A stretch of DNA of 31,505 bases from Schoenoplectus triqueter (GCA_964058805.1 CAXKVV010000612.1:1-31505); one strand, 5' to 3'; shown: positions 11,855-22,944, counted from the stretch's first letter. The notes: a model not told the origin generated them from the sequence alone. A program made the numbers and translations.

Positions 11855-13164
11855 CACTGCGTGAAAATAAAGTTTCAATAACGGTTTTAAAATATTTTTA
11901 CTAACGATTCTCGAACCGTTAGCAAAGGAAGGGTTACTCAAAGTATTAAATAAACGTTAGTAAATTACGTTGCTGGGAGAAAAAACACTAAGATTCAGTA
12001 ACAGTTCTTTACGCATAACCGTTACTGAATTCAATGTTATAATAGCGGTTCTAAATAAATAACCGTTAGTGAATATTTTTTTGGTAACAGTTATTTAGTA
12101 ACAACCGTTACTAAAGCTTTATTTCTTTTTAAAAAACTACTGATTCTGTCAGAAATTGACGTTTTTAATGGAATGAGAGACCTAGAAGCTAATTAATTTG
12201 CATTTTTCTTAATGTCTGGTCTCTTATACACAAAACATAGTACATGTACAGCAAAGTAATTTGTTTTTTGATTGCCTTGACGTTTTTAATGCCTTGTACA
12301 TTAATGCATGTGCACGAAATATATATAGAAGTCGATTTTGCATGATGTTTATCATTAGATCAGATTCTCCTGCCAGAGCACAACGTTGGGATGAGATTTG
12401 TGGCACTGTTGGTGTCGCCATTGTCGGAGACGATGATTGCACCGGTGGGGAGGAGAAAGGAAGTAGAGCGCATAGATCATGTCCATGACAGTCACTGTGT
12501 TCCTCCTAACATGCTCGGTGTAGGTCATGTCGTGGAAGATGGTGGGCTTGGTGATGCCCTGAATGTTATCTCGGAGCACCTTCCTGTGATGCTTGGCACC
12601 TCCCTTTGTCTAGATTCAATATTGTCGTCGACTTTGATTCAATTCAACGGAAGTAAAAACGTACAGAGAGAAGTTTGAAAGAGGACTTTGAAATTTTGAA
12701 TAGGCAATCAGTAGAATAAGAAAACAAAGAGGCTTAAACTTGTATAAATTTTGAACATGGAGTCGATCTGTGTGCTCTGAGAAATAACACTTGGATTAAA
12801 ATATGAACAGTGGGGATTTAATTTGGACTGCAGTGCGTATCCGTGATGTGAATAGAGATTGAAATAATATGTTTCTTTGGTGAGCGTAAATTTTTATATA
12901 GCAAATAATTAATGACGGTTATTAACCATAACCGTTATTGATTCACAATATTTGATAACGGTTATTAGCTAATAACCGTTACCAAATGTTTCTCCGAAAA
13001 ATATATATATTCGGCACACATTTCAATAATAATTTTTTTAAAGAACTGTTATCAAATAGTTTACAAATATTTTCAAAATGTCATCGACCTTTTCTACTAA
13101 CGGTTTTCTTAATAAACCGTTAGTACGTAATTGAGTGTTGGTAAATTCTCAATCTGTTGTAGTA
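11855..13164. mobile_element. Non-autonomous CACTA element 1, with captured histone H4 fragment
   Basis: The left end begins CACTGC at 11855 and the right end finishes CTGTTGTAGTA at 13164; CACTACAACAG is the expected end in this family. AAA flanks both sides, a possible 3-bp target duplication though low complexity. Subterminal arrays of ACTAACGG...CCGTTAGC inverted units occupy about 11880-12115 and 12910-13130, the expected transposase-binding arrangement. The first ACTAACG unit starts exactly 45 bp in from the left end, as in the second element at 16205. There is no transposase frame. The middle carries a GC-rich captured segment (about 12360-12610). Confidence 0.8.
12466..12609 (-). pseudogene. 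Histone H4 gene fragment captured in CACTA element 1
   Basis: Minus-strand reading gives [20 protein letters not shown] then KPTI, joined in frame to [21 protein letters not shown]. These match histone H4 residues about 12-34 and 69-90; roughly 33 residues of the core between them are missing. There is no start codon, a stop lies just upstream, and the C-terminal end of H4 is lost. It cannot make a histone. Its high GC stands out from the surrounding element. The adjoining GC-rich part (about 12360-12465) may come from another captured source that I do not recognise. Confidence 0.85.
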
Positions 13165-13540
13165 AAAAGATCTTAGATTTTTAACACTATCTTCATTTAA
13201 AGGGTATGACGAACAGACGTAGAGTTTTTGGAATAATATAACACACTCCTTGAGTAGGGTGAAATCAGAATTAAGGGATAAAGCGGACTTGTAAAGGACA
13301 GAAGATACAAAGGAAATGATGGGATTAAGAAAAAATACTTTATGTTAAAGTAATTGTCTGAAGTTATAATAATTCTTGAATTTGTGTGAAGGACTGCCTG
13401 AACTCTATATTTATTTTTAGATTTAAGTATGTATCCATTTGTGTCATTCATTGGAAAACAGGCAAGGGAGGTATGATAGTTTTTTTTTTGTATATAATAA
13501 TTATAATAATTATATTATTAATATTAAGAGTGATAAAAGC
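13165..13540. other. Short intergenic stretch between repeats
   Basis: Nothing recognised except an AT-rich tract at about 13490-13540. Confidence 0.4.
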
Positions 13541-13544
13541 AAAA

Positions 13545-13775
13545 TTTGAAATTTACGAATGACAGCGCATCACTAGCAGTGGCGCGGAGCAAATGCGTCA
13601 CTGTCAATGACGTCTTTGTATATAGTGTAAATGCACCAGTGACAGTAGCGCGTTTGCTCTTGCTCATCCTGATCATGATCTATTACCGTTGGATCAACAT
13701 TACTACTGCCGATCAATCACTAAAGACGCCGCTAACATTGGCAAATGGCAGTGCGCCACTACCAATACCTTGACT
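13545..13775. repeat. GC-richer transposon-like block with GTGGCGC modules
   Basis: It contains repeated short modules (cactagcagtggcgcg, cgtcactgtcaatgacgt, cagtgcgccactacc) that are inverted relative to one another. Similar modules recur at 23785-23890. This looks like subterminal sequence of a DNA transposon, but no termini were identified. Confidence 0.35.
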
Positions 13776-13789
13776 CAATTGCTTCAATT

Positions 13790-14510
13790 CAACTCACAAT
13801 TGTTGCTCTTTTCTTCATCCACAATGCCGCCTAAGTGAGTAGAAGAGATTTGCACTATGAATTTTGAAGTTCGAAGCAAGGATTGAAGTATCTCATTGAT
13901 CACCTGAGGTGTTCATCTCTCTCAATCACTCTATTCACTTGCTACTTTTCAATTTTGATCATTCACACATCTTCTCCTATGTGTAGGCTAGTTCCAACTG
14001 AAAGGGATTGAAGTTGCGAGCTTTGGAGAGCTCAATCGGCATCAATGGCGCAATTTGCCTCGTCGAGAAGGAATAAGAGAGGGAGGGGAGAAGGAGAGAG
14101 CTCCAAGGAGGCTGAGCTCGGCGCACAGAGTCCACAACAAGGTAGGACCCACCGTTAGAGGAACAATACACATGGGTCACGTACATACTTATTTTTCTCT
14201 TTCGATTTAAATTTTTGTTTAATGTTGTGTAGACTTGGTGCATGGGTTGATGAATGAACTCTCTATTGAATTGCTGACATGTGGGTCCCACATGTAAGAT
14301 CTATGAGTCTGGGCTCACAAGTCCAGTCATTCATTGCTTAGCCTACTGCTTAGTATTAATTAGACTGAGGTGGCATGTTGTGATAGGTCCATTTAACCAG
14401 ACCCCGTCCCTTAAGTTTAATGATATGTTAATTGCTTGCAGATGTGGCCTAGTGTGGTGCTGTCATGTGGCATAAGTGGGACCCACATGTCAGGTATGTA
14501 GGACCAACAT
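13790..14510. other. GC-richer repeat-like block, unassigned
   Basis: It contains the near-perfect palindrome ACATGTGGGTCCCACATGT (about 14277-14295) and an inverted relative at about 14478-14493. Open frames here do not resemble known proteins. Probably transposon-derived; type unknown. Confidence 0.35.
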
Positions 14511-14514
14511 GGGT

Positions 14515-14634
14515 GAGGTGATCCAATGAGGTGCTGTCACATGGTACTGACATGTTGAGGTGGCCCAATGAAGTGTTGTCACGTGCCACTGACATGTTGA
14601 GGTGGCCCAATGAGGTGTTGCCACTTGGCAACCT
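14515..14634. repeat. 42-bp tandem array (nearly three copies)
   Basis: Units start at 14515, 14557 and 14599 with gaggtg(g/a)(c/t)ccaatga. Each runs through (t/c)g(t/c)cac to ctgacatgtt. The third unit is cut short after ttggcaacctc. A weaker related unit may precede at about 14440. Confidence 0.8.
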
Positions 14635-14639
14635 CTATT

Positions 14640-15520
14640 TTTATTTTATGAGTTATGAGAGGAGTTGTTTCCCTTTAGATTTGTCTCCGAATATGTTCAG
14701 TTTATTTTTCTAACAAATGCGCAATATTTGTAAATAACTTGATTGTTTTACTATAAACTAGTTTCTCTTAATGAGAAAAAGATGACATCGTAACTGTGTA
14801 CTTTCAAAAGTATCGTTTTCAAATTTCAACAAATTAAAATATCGGTATTGTAATTTATCCATATAACATTTGCCAATTTTTTTGACACATAGTTTTATAT
14901 AGTTTCTCGATGCACATTTGGTGATGATAAAGTAATCACATATGGATAGTATTGTAATTTATTAGCATATAGATAATAGGGGTTAATCTATTTGCAGAGA
15001 TTACATATGTGTACAAAGTTTCATCTTGTAAATGTACATCAACTTTTTCTTTTAATTAATAAAGTTTTCAAGTAGGCTAAGCCTACTTCATCAAAAAAAA
15101 ATGGATATCATTGCAATTCCGCACAACCACCGTTAGACGCGCTGTGAGAATAATATCTGTATAGTCAAGCAAAAAAAAAAGGAGAAATGTCTATATAAAT
15201 GTTAAATAAATAAGAAAATTTTATAAAAAAAAAAGTGGTTCAGTGTTTAAAAATATATATTTATTTAGATAAATAATTTGATGTTAATTAAGCACAGTCA
15301 ACCAATAATCTTTTTTTGGCAATTAAGTGTATGTTAAAAGAAACTAATTTAGTATTTAGAAACAATATCTAAATATGTCCAGAGGTGGGCTCAAAACAAT
15401 TATCAATTTTTGACAAATTTTCATTCACCCTTATATTAAATTAAGACGGTTGATAATAGTACTCTTAAAAATCTTTCTTAACCACCCCTGCTCTGTCTTT
15501 GCGCTATCCACATCTTCCCT
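14640..15520. other. AT-rich stretch with a small hairpin and A-run
   Basis: A perfect 8-bp hairpin AAGTAGGC-taa-GCCTACTT lies at about 15070-15088. It is preceded by aataaag and followed within 10 bp by nine A's, which could be the 3' end of an old retroposed sequence. Nothing else recognised. Confidence 0.35.
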
Positions 15521-15522
15521 TA

Positions 15523-15991
15523 CTAGCTATATACCCGCGCGTTGCAGCATAATTTTTTATTTAAACATTAAAATATTATAAGATAAAAAAATTCACATTT
15601 ATCTAATATTAAATTATAAATTCACCAAATTATAGAGAAAACATATAATAAAGACTATATTTAATCTTGGATGAGATTTTTGCACAATATGAGTTAATGA
15701 TTCATGATTTTTATGGAAAAAAAGTAAATTATTCTAACATATATTATCACCATTAATTCCTTACCAAATATGCACAAAGTTGCTAAATAAAAAACAAAAA
15801 TTATGGAAATAATAGTATATAAGGGAAAGAAATGGAGAGAAAGAGGGGATCAATGGACGCAATCACATACGTTCGATCAACCAATAATAAATATTATCCG
15901 TCTAATTGAGGGATAAAATGGGTATAATAAAAATTTACAATGACAAAAAATGGACCCTTCAATTCTTAGATACTTTATATAATAGTATAGA
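15523..15991 (-). mobile_element. Non-autonomous Helitron, copy 1
   Basis: Read on the minus strand, the element starts TCTATACTATTATATAAAG at 15991, after an A. It ends with a GC-rich hairpin (GCTGCAACGCGCGGGT), a short AT spacer and CTAG at 15523, followed by T. These are the standard Helitron features: 5' TC, 3' hairpin then CTAG, insertion between A and T, no target duplication. It is similar over its length to the element at 28798-29318. No Rep/helicase frame is present. Confidence 0.85.
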
Positions 15992-16084
15992 TTATGTCTG
16001 CACAAAGTGCTCTCCTTACAGGAGCCCAATGCGAAGCATCCCAATCGTAAAAAATGATCGATATACTAGTTCTGATTATATATA

Positions 16085-16204
16085 ATTAAAAAATATTTAT
16101 AATATACATTAATCATGATTATATACAATTAAATTATTTAGTATCAATGAGTTTATATTAAATATTTATATTGATTATATCAAGTTAAAAAGTATTTAAA
16201 CTGT
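16085..16204. repeat. Left part of the 42-bp minisatellite, cut by CACTA element 2
   Basis: Diverged units with tatatcaagttaaaaagtat and tttatattaaatattt match the array that resumes at 17552. The two parts were one array before the CACTA insertion. Confidence 0.55.
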
Positions 16205-17551
16205 TACTACAGCAGAATTGGACTTTATTAACAGGTTTTTAAGTAATTTACTAACGGTTTTGCAACCGTTAGTAATGGGGGCGTTAGGAAAAGAGAAGCG
16301 TTGGACAGACATTTGCTAACATTTTTAGCCAAAAACCGTTAGCAAACCGTTAGCGAATTTATTTATTTTTTAAATTTTTGCTAACGGTTTTTTAGCAAAA
16401 TCCATTAGCAAAGGGTGTTGCGAAAAAATTTTTTAATTTTTGCTAACGGTTTTTGCTAATAAACCGTTAGCAAAGAGTTTTGAATTTTTGCAAACGGTTT
16501 ATTGAATTTTTGCTAATAAACCGTTAGCAAAGATTTTTTGTAAATTTAACTTTCTATACAGATGAAACAAAACTAAGAATAGTAAATTATATAAGAACAA
16601 ATGACAAATTATAAGTATTGTGACATACATCATATTATTCATTTAATAATTAATATAAAATAAATACAATTATTCATACAATGAAAAAAAACATTTACTG
16701 AACAATACATCTTGATTACTCAATAATATGAAAACCTATACAATTCGTAAGAAAAAAAACAAAAATAAAAAAACTGAACTAAAAACTTTAAATAAACTTC
16801 AAATACATTTTTTAGGGTCAAAATTATGTTTTTTGGCCTCGAAAATGGCGGTAATGGTAATAGTCGTTAACCATATTGATCTCGTCATAAGTTTTTCTGT
16901 GACCGCGTAGTAAGCCTCAATCGGAGTTTCTTATCAAAAGTTATAGCCATTTGAAGTTGAGATGGTTGGATTTCAGTTTTTATTTTTTTTATCTTATCTC
17001 TTCTTTCTTTCTTTTTTCTTTCTCTGTCTCTCATCTCTCTTTTTATATATGAAAACAGATGAAAATGGGTTGATAATATGTGGGATTTCTATTTTTAAAT
17101 TTAATTGTTGGATTGTTGGATTGGGATGAACGAACAGTGAGATGGACAATCCGTGAGAGCAAATATTATTGGTGAGATAGAATATATTAGATTTTTTTGC
17201 GCATGAACCTTTGCTAACAGTTATTTATTAAAAATCGTTAGCAAAAACCCGACGCAAAAAGCTTTGCTGACGGTTTTTTTTATAAATAACTGTTAGTAAA
17301 TGTGAGCGTAAAATTTTTACTAATGGTTATTTATTAAAAACCAGTAGCAAAGGTTTTTAATAAATAACCGTTAGCAAAGCTTTCTAACAAAAAATTTATA
17401 TTTTTTGACATGTTTTTCTAACGGTTTCTTTTCAAAACCGTTATAAAATAGTTAAACTTATTTTCTAAAATGCCACCGCCCAATGTTACTAACGGTTTTC
17501 ATGAAAAACCGTTAGTAAATGAGTGTTAGTAAAGGTTTTTCTGTTGTAGTG
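16205..17551. mobile_element. Non-autonomous CACTA element 2
   Basis: The ends TACTACAGCAG (16205) and CTGTTGTAGTG (to 17551) are CACTA termini, with a 3-bp target duplication TGT on both sides (16202-16204 and 17552-17554). Subterminal arrays of inverted ACTAACGG/CCGTTAGT units fill about 16250-16535 and 17210-17520. The 1347-bp interior has no transposase. It does include a stretch (about 16840-16980, minus strand ggctataacttttga) of a type common inside plant CACTA elements. Confidence 0.87.
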
Positions 17552-17955
17552 TGTTTTCACTGATTATATCAAATTAAAAGTGTTTATACTAAATGTTTGC
17601 ATCAGTTATATCAAGTTAAAAGTGTTTATACTAAATGTCTACACTGATTATATGAGATTAAAAATTATTTGTATTATATATTTGCACTAATTATCAAATA
17701 AAAAAATATTTGATAATTAAAAATATATTTTTTATTAAATATCTGCACAAAATATATCAGTTTAAAAAGTGTTATACTAAATATTTGCACTGACAATATA
17801 GATCTAAAAGTGTTTATACTAAATGTTATTATCAGATTAAAAAGTGTTTATACTAAATGTTTGCACTTATAGTACCAAATTAAAAGTGTTTATACTAAAT
17901 AGTTACACCAAATACATCAAGATAGAAAATATTTATATTGAATGTTTGCATTGAT
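17552..17955. repeat. Minisatellite, period about 42 bp
   Basis: Repeats of attatatca(a/g)(a/g)ttaaaa followed by gtgtttatactaaatgt and tgcac recur about nine times with indels. Neighbouring tgtttatact words at 17581 and 17623 are 42 bp apart. It continues the array to the left of the CACTA element. Confidence 0.75.
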
Positions 17956-17959
17956 TATT

Positions 17960-18190
17960 GAGAGATGTGAGAGAGAGAAAAGAGAATGAAGGAGAGAGAT
18001 GTGATGCGAGAGAGTCAAATGCAAGAGAGAAATTCGACAAAATGACAAATGTGAGAGAAAGATGCGAGATCGAGGGAGACAAAAGAGACATGCACTCACG
18101 TGCAGTGCTAGAGAGAGATGCGAGAGGAGGAGAGAGAGAGATGCAAGAGATTCACAAGAGAGATCAATAACGCGTGAGAGGGAGGATAAT
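17960..18190. repeat. GA-rich (purine) tract
   Basis: Irregular gagagatg(c/t)gag repeats on the plus strand. The open frames here on both strands are products of the low complexity, not genes. Confidence 0.8.
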
Positions 18191-21100
18191 GGAGAGAGGA
18201 AATTTAATAATTTCTTTAAATAAAATTTGGAAAGAAAAACGATATTTATTTTCCTAGTTTTTCTTCTCTATTATTCACTTTATTTTAAAAATTCCTAATC
18301 TATGCAGAAGTTTTGATTTTTTTTTTTCCTTAAATTTGTCGTGATGTATATAACGTTTTCCCCTTTTTTTTGGTTTAAGCAGGCGAAATCTCATTTCAAT
18401 AAATTATTAAAAAAATAGTTTACAAGATAAAGAAGAGAGGATAATGGATAAGAATGTTATATCTAACTTTTCATTTAACAATTTTCTTCTAGCTAGTATA
18501 TAAAATCTAATGGTTATTTTTTTTATTTGGATTATAAATATTTAAATATTCAATTTTTTTGGCTCAAAATTATGCAGATCCTCCTAATTAATTCAAGAAC
18601 TGAATTATTGTATTGTGTGATTTTTATCTTGAACTTCTATTTTTTATGAAATAATTGAAGCACTTAATCAGTAGAACAACCCACGCACTTGTATACAATA
18701 GATAGTCACACTTGTAGAATATAGGCAGGATATCCAGCAACTACAGAGACCACCTGCCAGATAGAGCAGACATTATTCTTTTTTATTTTTGTTCTCAAAA
18801 AAAAGAACAGACATTATTCTTTTTTTTCTTCGTTCCACCAATAAAACTAAAAGAAAGAAATACTAATAGAAATACTAATAATATACCGTGGTAGTTAATG
18901 CATGCAGTGCATGCTAACAAGTCAATTAATGCACGCATCAAATATATATAAATATTATGATTTGGACACATGATATAAGCTGGCAAATGCGTTGACCAAA
19001 AAGGTTTCCAATGCCTGTGGAACATAAATTGTAAAGGCGTGCGCATTTTTAAAAAGATAGTTAGATAAGGCTTTTGTACTATATACTGAATAGAATCAGA
19101 GAAGAACAAAAAGGCGTCAAGATGAGTTAATTTTCTATTTTGGGTTGTTATGCGTATTATTAGTTGTTTTCATGATCGATTGTAAAATGCGGTTTTTTTT
19201 ATACGTATTTTTTATAGTTAACTGTATAGGTAATAAGTAATATGCAAATGCAGTAGGATATCTAATTAGCTACACGAATTAGCTAGTATTTTTGAAAAAG
19301 TTCTAGTTTGAACTTACAAATCATTTTTTTTAAAGGAGGTTTGGAAAAAGACAGAAAGATAAGATGATAGTTTAATCTTAGATATTTATCTTGTTGAGGA
19401 AAATAATCTTTGATTTATTAAATCATCAAATTTATACGCTAAGTAAGATGAAAAAATCTTAGAAAATATATTTTGTCCTTGAGTACGAATGCATATTTTT
19501 TTATGCATACAGGATGGTGTTTGCATAAGTGATTCATGTGTTTCTGTTTACAGTAGCTGTGAAATTCAGTTTTAAACTCAAAAAATAAAATTTAACAAAT
19601 ATCAAGATCATCAAATACGATTAAATGGTGATTACACAAAATTTAAGGTCTGACGTTAAAATTCTCTAAAATAATATATTAAACAAATTATGCTTGCATT
19701 TTTTTAAGAGTTATTTTTCTATAAAAATGTGACAACTAAATTAACGACCATTTAATGTCATAACAACTAAATTAACGACTATTTTGCTTTGACATTGAAA
19801 CGTTGTAATATTTAAGTATTAATCTATTTTATTATATGTGTTAGAATTTAAACTTTTGAGTTCTAAAATTGACATTATGTCATGCCATAAAAAATAGGAA
19901 TGTGTCATTTACAATTTAAATTTTGTAAATAATTTGTAAATAATGCTGACATTGACGTTAGAAAAAGCTTGTCTGAAAATCAGTCCATACAGCTCAGCAA
20001 AATTACTATGCTGGCAAATTCTGAGAAAGGCCCTTGAAAGACTGCAAATTTTTGTCAGACAACAGGAAGTTCTTTCAGGAATCAGGATACAAAACATGGT
20101 ATTACTAACGAGGGACCTCCTTTTGCATTGCTCCCATTAGGCCTATTGTCATAAACCCAATGTGTAAAAGCTTTTCCTTGGACTCAATTCCATAAACATA
20201 TTTTGGGTTTATTTCAATTATACGGTAAAGCGTCGGAATAATAACATAAATAAAGTTTACAAAATGAATCTCAGGATTCAGTTATCAAGAATTTACAGTT
20301 CGCATGGTTTATACGGGATTGAAAATATTAAACATGATGGGTTTGCATCTCTAACCTGTCTACGGGATGATAAAATAAATCTTCGGTAAAAAAAATGAAA
20401 TTATATCATATTTCAATGCTGTTTCTCATGTCTTATTGAGTCACTAAAATATTTGTTCATAAAAAAAATACTTTTTTAAAACAGAAAAAACTAAATGATG
20501 TGTAAGTATAATAAAAAAGGACCTATTATTCAAGAGAATTAATATTGAATAATGGAAAATTCATTATATTAAAACTATTTAGTTACTAATATGAAGAATA
20601 CAATTATTTACTAAAATAATTGAAACTCAAATATTCGATTTATATCTAAATTTTTTATTTAATTTCATTCTTCATAACTCATAAGATCATAAGCATATAA
20701 GCATCAGTGTATTATAAATTATAAAATTCCCATTCTTTGTATATTTTTGTCTCCGCTTCTTTAGACGGGACAACTTCTCTGAGAACCCACCTTCTTCTCT
20801 AAATTTTTAAATGATAAACTCACCCCCAATATTGTATTCATTGCTCTGAATTTTATTATTTACAAACTTACAGCAACTCATCATCTAGCAACATATGTGA
20901 GTGATATTTTGTAAGCTTATGAGTTTCTAATTTTTATGCTTAATTTATATTTGATGAACTTTATCTTTTTTTCACTGAAGTCAAATATATATTTTATTTA
21001 TTAGTCAATTTAAAATTTGATAAGTTATACCTAGAGAGGCAACAATTTGAAATTAAGGAAAAAAACAAATCTACAATGTCTTACTGCAGTGAATATATGA

Positions 21101-21930
21101 AACAAACACAAATAAAACAAACAAGACACAAGAAATAAGGGTATTTTCATCATTCAAAATTAAAGGGTGTGTGCAGAGAAAAAGAAATGCTCGCCGCCAG
21201 ACGAGATTGTTCATAAGTAAAAGCATTTTCGTCATTGCCATATCAATTTTTAAACAATAAATGACAGGAAAATGGTGATTTCATATGAGAACAAATGAAC
21301 GACCAAGAAATTTGAAAGCAAAGCTTCAGCCAGTACACCACATATTATACGATAAATTTTAGTAATTAACTTTTTTTTTCAACTTAGATTCAACCACAGT
21401 AATTGGATGTAAGTAAAATAAAGAGAAAGATAAAATTTATCCAAATTCGGCTATGAAGAGATTACATCTCTAAAATTTACAACCATCAATTGTCAGATTG
21501 CGTCGAGTCGTTAAAATAATGTTCTTATAATTGTAAAGTTTCGATCTATTACATCAGGTAATCGGACAGTCATCGGCCAAAACAAACAAACTCTAATAAA
21601 TGTATTAGTAAGATAATCTTGAGACTAGTATCAAATGGTTTAAAATTTTGAACAATTTAACAGTGACAACTAAGATTTGATAAGGTCTGGAGATTTAAAA
21701 ATCATGAACTAAAAAAGAAGGATCTAATAGATCATCTAGTTTTATAGTTGTCCTGTAAAACTGGAAAGAAATTCTTCTATTTGTTGCAACGTGTTATTAT
21801 TTCTAACATTTAAGTTGTCTGAACGAGATTATCATTGCAATGGATGTGAGACTCAATATAATAGTTATGAACTAGCAAACTCTATGTTAACTTTTTGACA
21901 CTTTTGATTTATTTCATTAGAACGGTTGTG
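18191..21930. other. Long AT-rich stretch, no gene recognised
   Basis: Checked on both strands. It contains short open frames (for example about 19909-20140) with no family resemblance and a small direct repeat of caactaaattaacgac near 19735-19780. No terminal repeats, RNA genes or clear exons were seen. Confidence 0.45.
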
Positions 21931-21934
21931 GAAT

Positions 21935-21999
21935 CCGTTGCAACGATTGAAGGCACTTCTTCATTATCACAGATTGTTCTGTGATAACTGTTGCAACGG
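21935..21999. repeat. Nested perfect palindromes
   Basis: An outer 10-bp pair CCGTTGCAAC (21935-21944) and GTTGCAACGG (21990-21999) encloses an inner hairpin TTATCACAGA-ttgt-TCTGTGATAA (21964-21987). Both pairs are exact. Confidence 0.85.
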
Positions 22000-22299
22000 A
22001 GTAGGTGAAAAATCATTTTTTATTTTAATTTTAAAATTATTTTTGTTACCTTTACATATTTTTAAACCTTATTCAATTCTTCTTGAGTCCTTTTGTAATT
22101 GTGTCCAAATCAATTATTCTTTTCTTTAATTTCATATCCTGCATTTATGATTAGTGGGCGGGATGCATGCTAGGTAGGAAGGTCATTTCTCGAGAAAATA
22201 TTAAATTTATATATAATTATTTTATAAAATTGATAAATATAAAAATAAAAAATATTTTCAACCACAAACTTAATGGGTGACCAACTGTGTTACTCTGAT

Positions 22300-22500
22300 A
22301 CTCCATATATACTGCCACATGCGTATCGGATACTTATTCAATACAGATTTGTGTCCGATATGATACGGATGCATATCCGATACGTCACGTGGTGTATCTA
22401 ATTATTTTATTTAATGATCTCTGATACGTTTGTATACGTTATGATACTCCATGTGATACTCTCGGTACGTTTTCAATACGTTTTAATCTAATACAGGATA
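22300..22500. repeat. GATACG/CGTATC-rich repeat
   Basis: Many variants of gatacg, gtatcggatac and cgatacgtc occur close together in both orientations, with related words again at about 22850-22890. It looks like part of a dispersed plant repeat. No coding potential and no termini identified. Confidence 0.5.
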
Positions 22501-22504
22501 AGTG

Positions 22505-22725
22505 TTGTTATATGGCTCAGCCGCACTTGATCTTATAGTTTTGCTTGGGAAAAGAGCCTCTACACGCTTAGTCATACGGACAGCGTCGCACCTGATCCTT
22601 AGACTCACTTGGAAATTCTTCCAAATTCAAAAAGAGAGTGAGGATGAGGGGATTTGAACCCTAAACAGGGGATATGGAGCACTCCAACTCACATGGGTCA
22701 ACCATTTGATCAATATTGTCTATTA
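22505..22725 (-). mobile_element. Possible tRNA-derived SINE (or fragment)
   Basis: On the minus strand GGGTTCAAATCCC (22661-22649) fits the RNA polymerase III B box (GGTTCRANTCC). A weak A-box-like word (tggttgaccca) lies upstream. The sequence continues for about 140 bp downstream. No poly-A tail or target duplication was confirmed, so a chance B box in another repeat is possible. Confidence 0.35.
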
Positions 22726-22889
22726 TGTAATATTTCATTTTGTGTTATATACATCATGAATCATATAGACTTTTAAATTTTAATTTTATTTGTCATTATA
22801 TATAGTTATATCTGTATTTTAGTTTTTAAAAAAATTATATTATCATATCTATGCTGTATCAGATATAATATCCGCACCTGCATCTATAC

Positions 22890-22939
22890 AATATAGATGA
22901 CCAACCAAGCAAATAATATAGATGGCCAACCAAGCAAAT
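22890..22939. repeat. 25-bp tandem duplication
   Basis: Two copies of aatatagatg(a/g)ccaaccaagc with aaat after them, at 22890-22914 and 22915-22939, differ by a single base. Confidence 0.9.
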
Positions 22940-22944
22940 AATTA

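Noticed and set aside
13977..14291. Minus-strand open frame of 104 codons
   Set aside because: It falls within a repeat-like GC-richer block, shows no recognisable domain, and includes the ACATGTGGG palindrome as coding sequence.
16205..17551. CRISPR-like array because of regularly recurring short palindromic units
   Set aside because: Units are irregularly spaced, inverted, lie at both ends of a CACTA element with a target duplication, and the genome is a plant.
17917..18170. Open frames on both strands rich in Arg/Glu or Ser/Leu/His
   Set aside because: Both are translations of the GA-rich purine tract.
18795..19109. Minus-strand open frame of 104 codons
   Set aside because: No domain, low-complexity end, and no splice or conservation evidence visible.
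22640..22665. tRNA gene on the minus strand
   Set aside because: Only the T-arm/B-box word is present; no acceptor stem or anticodon arm can be formed around it.
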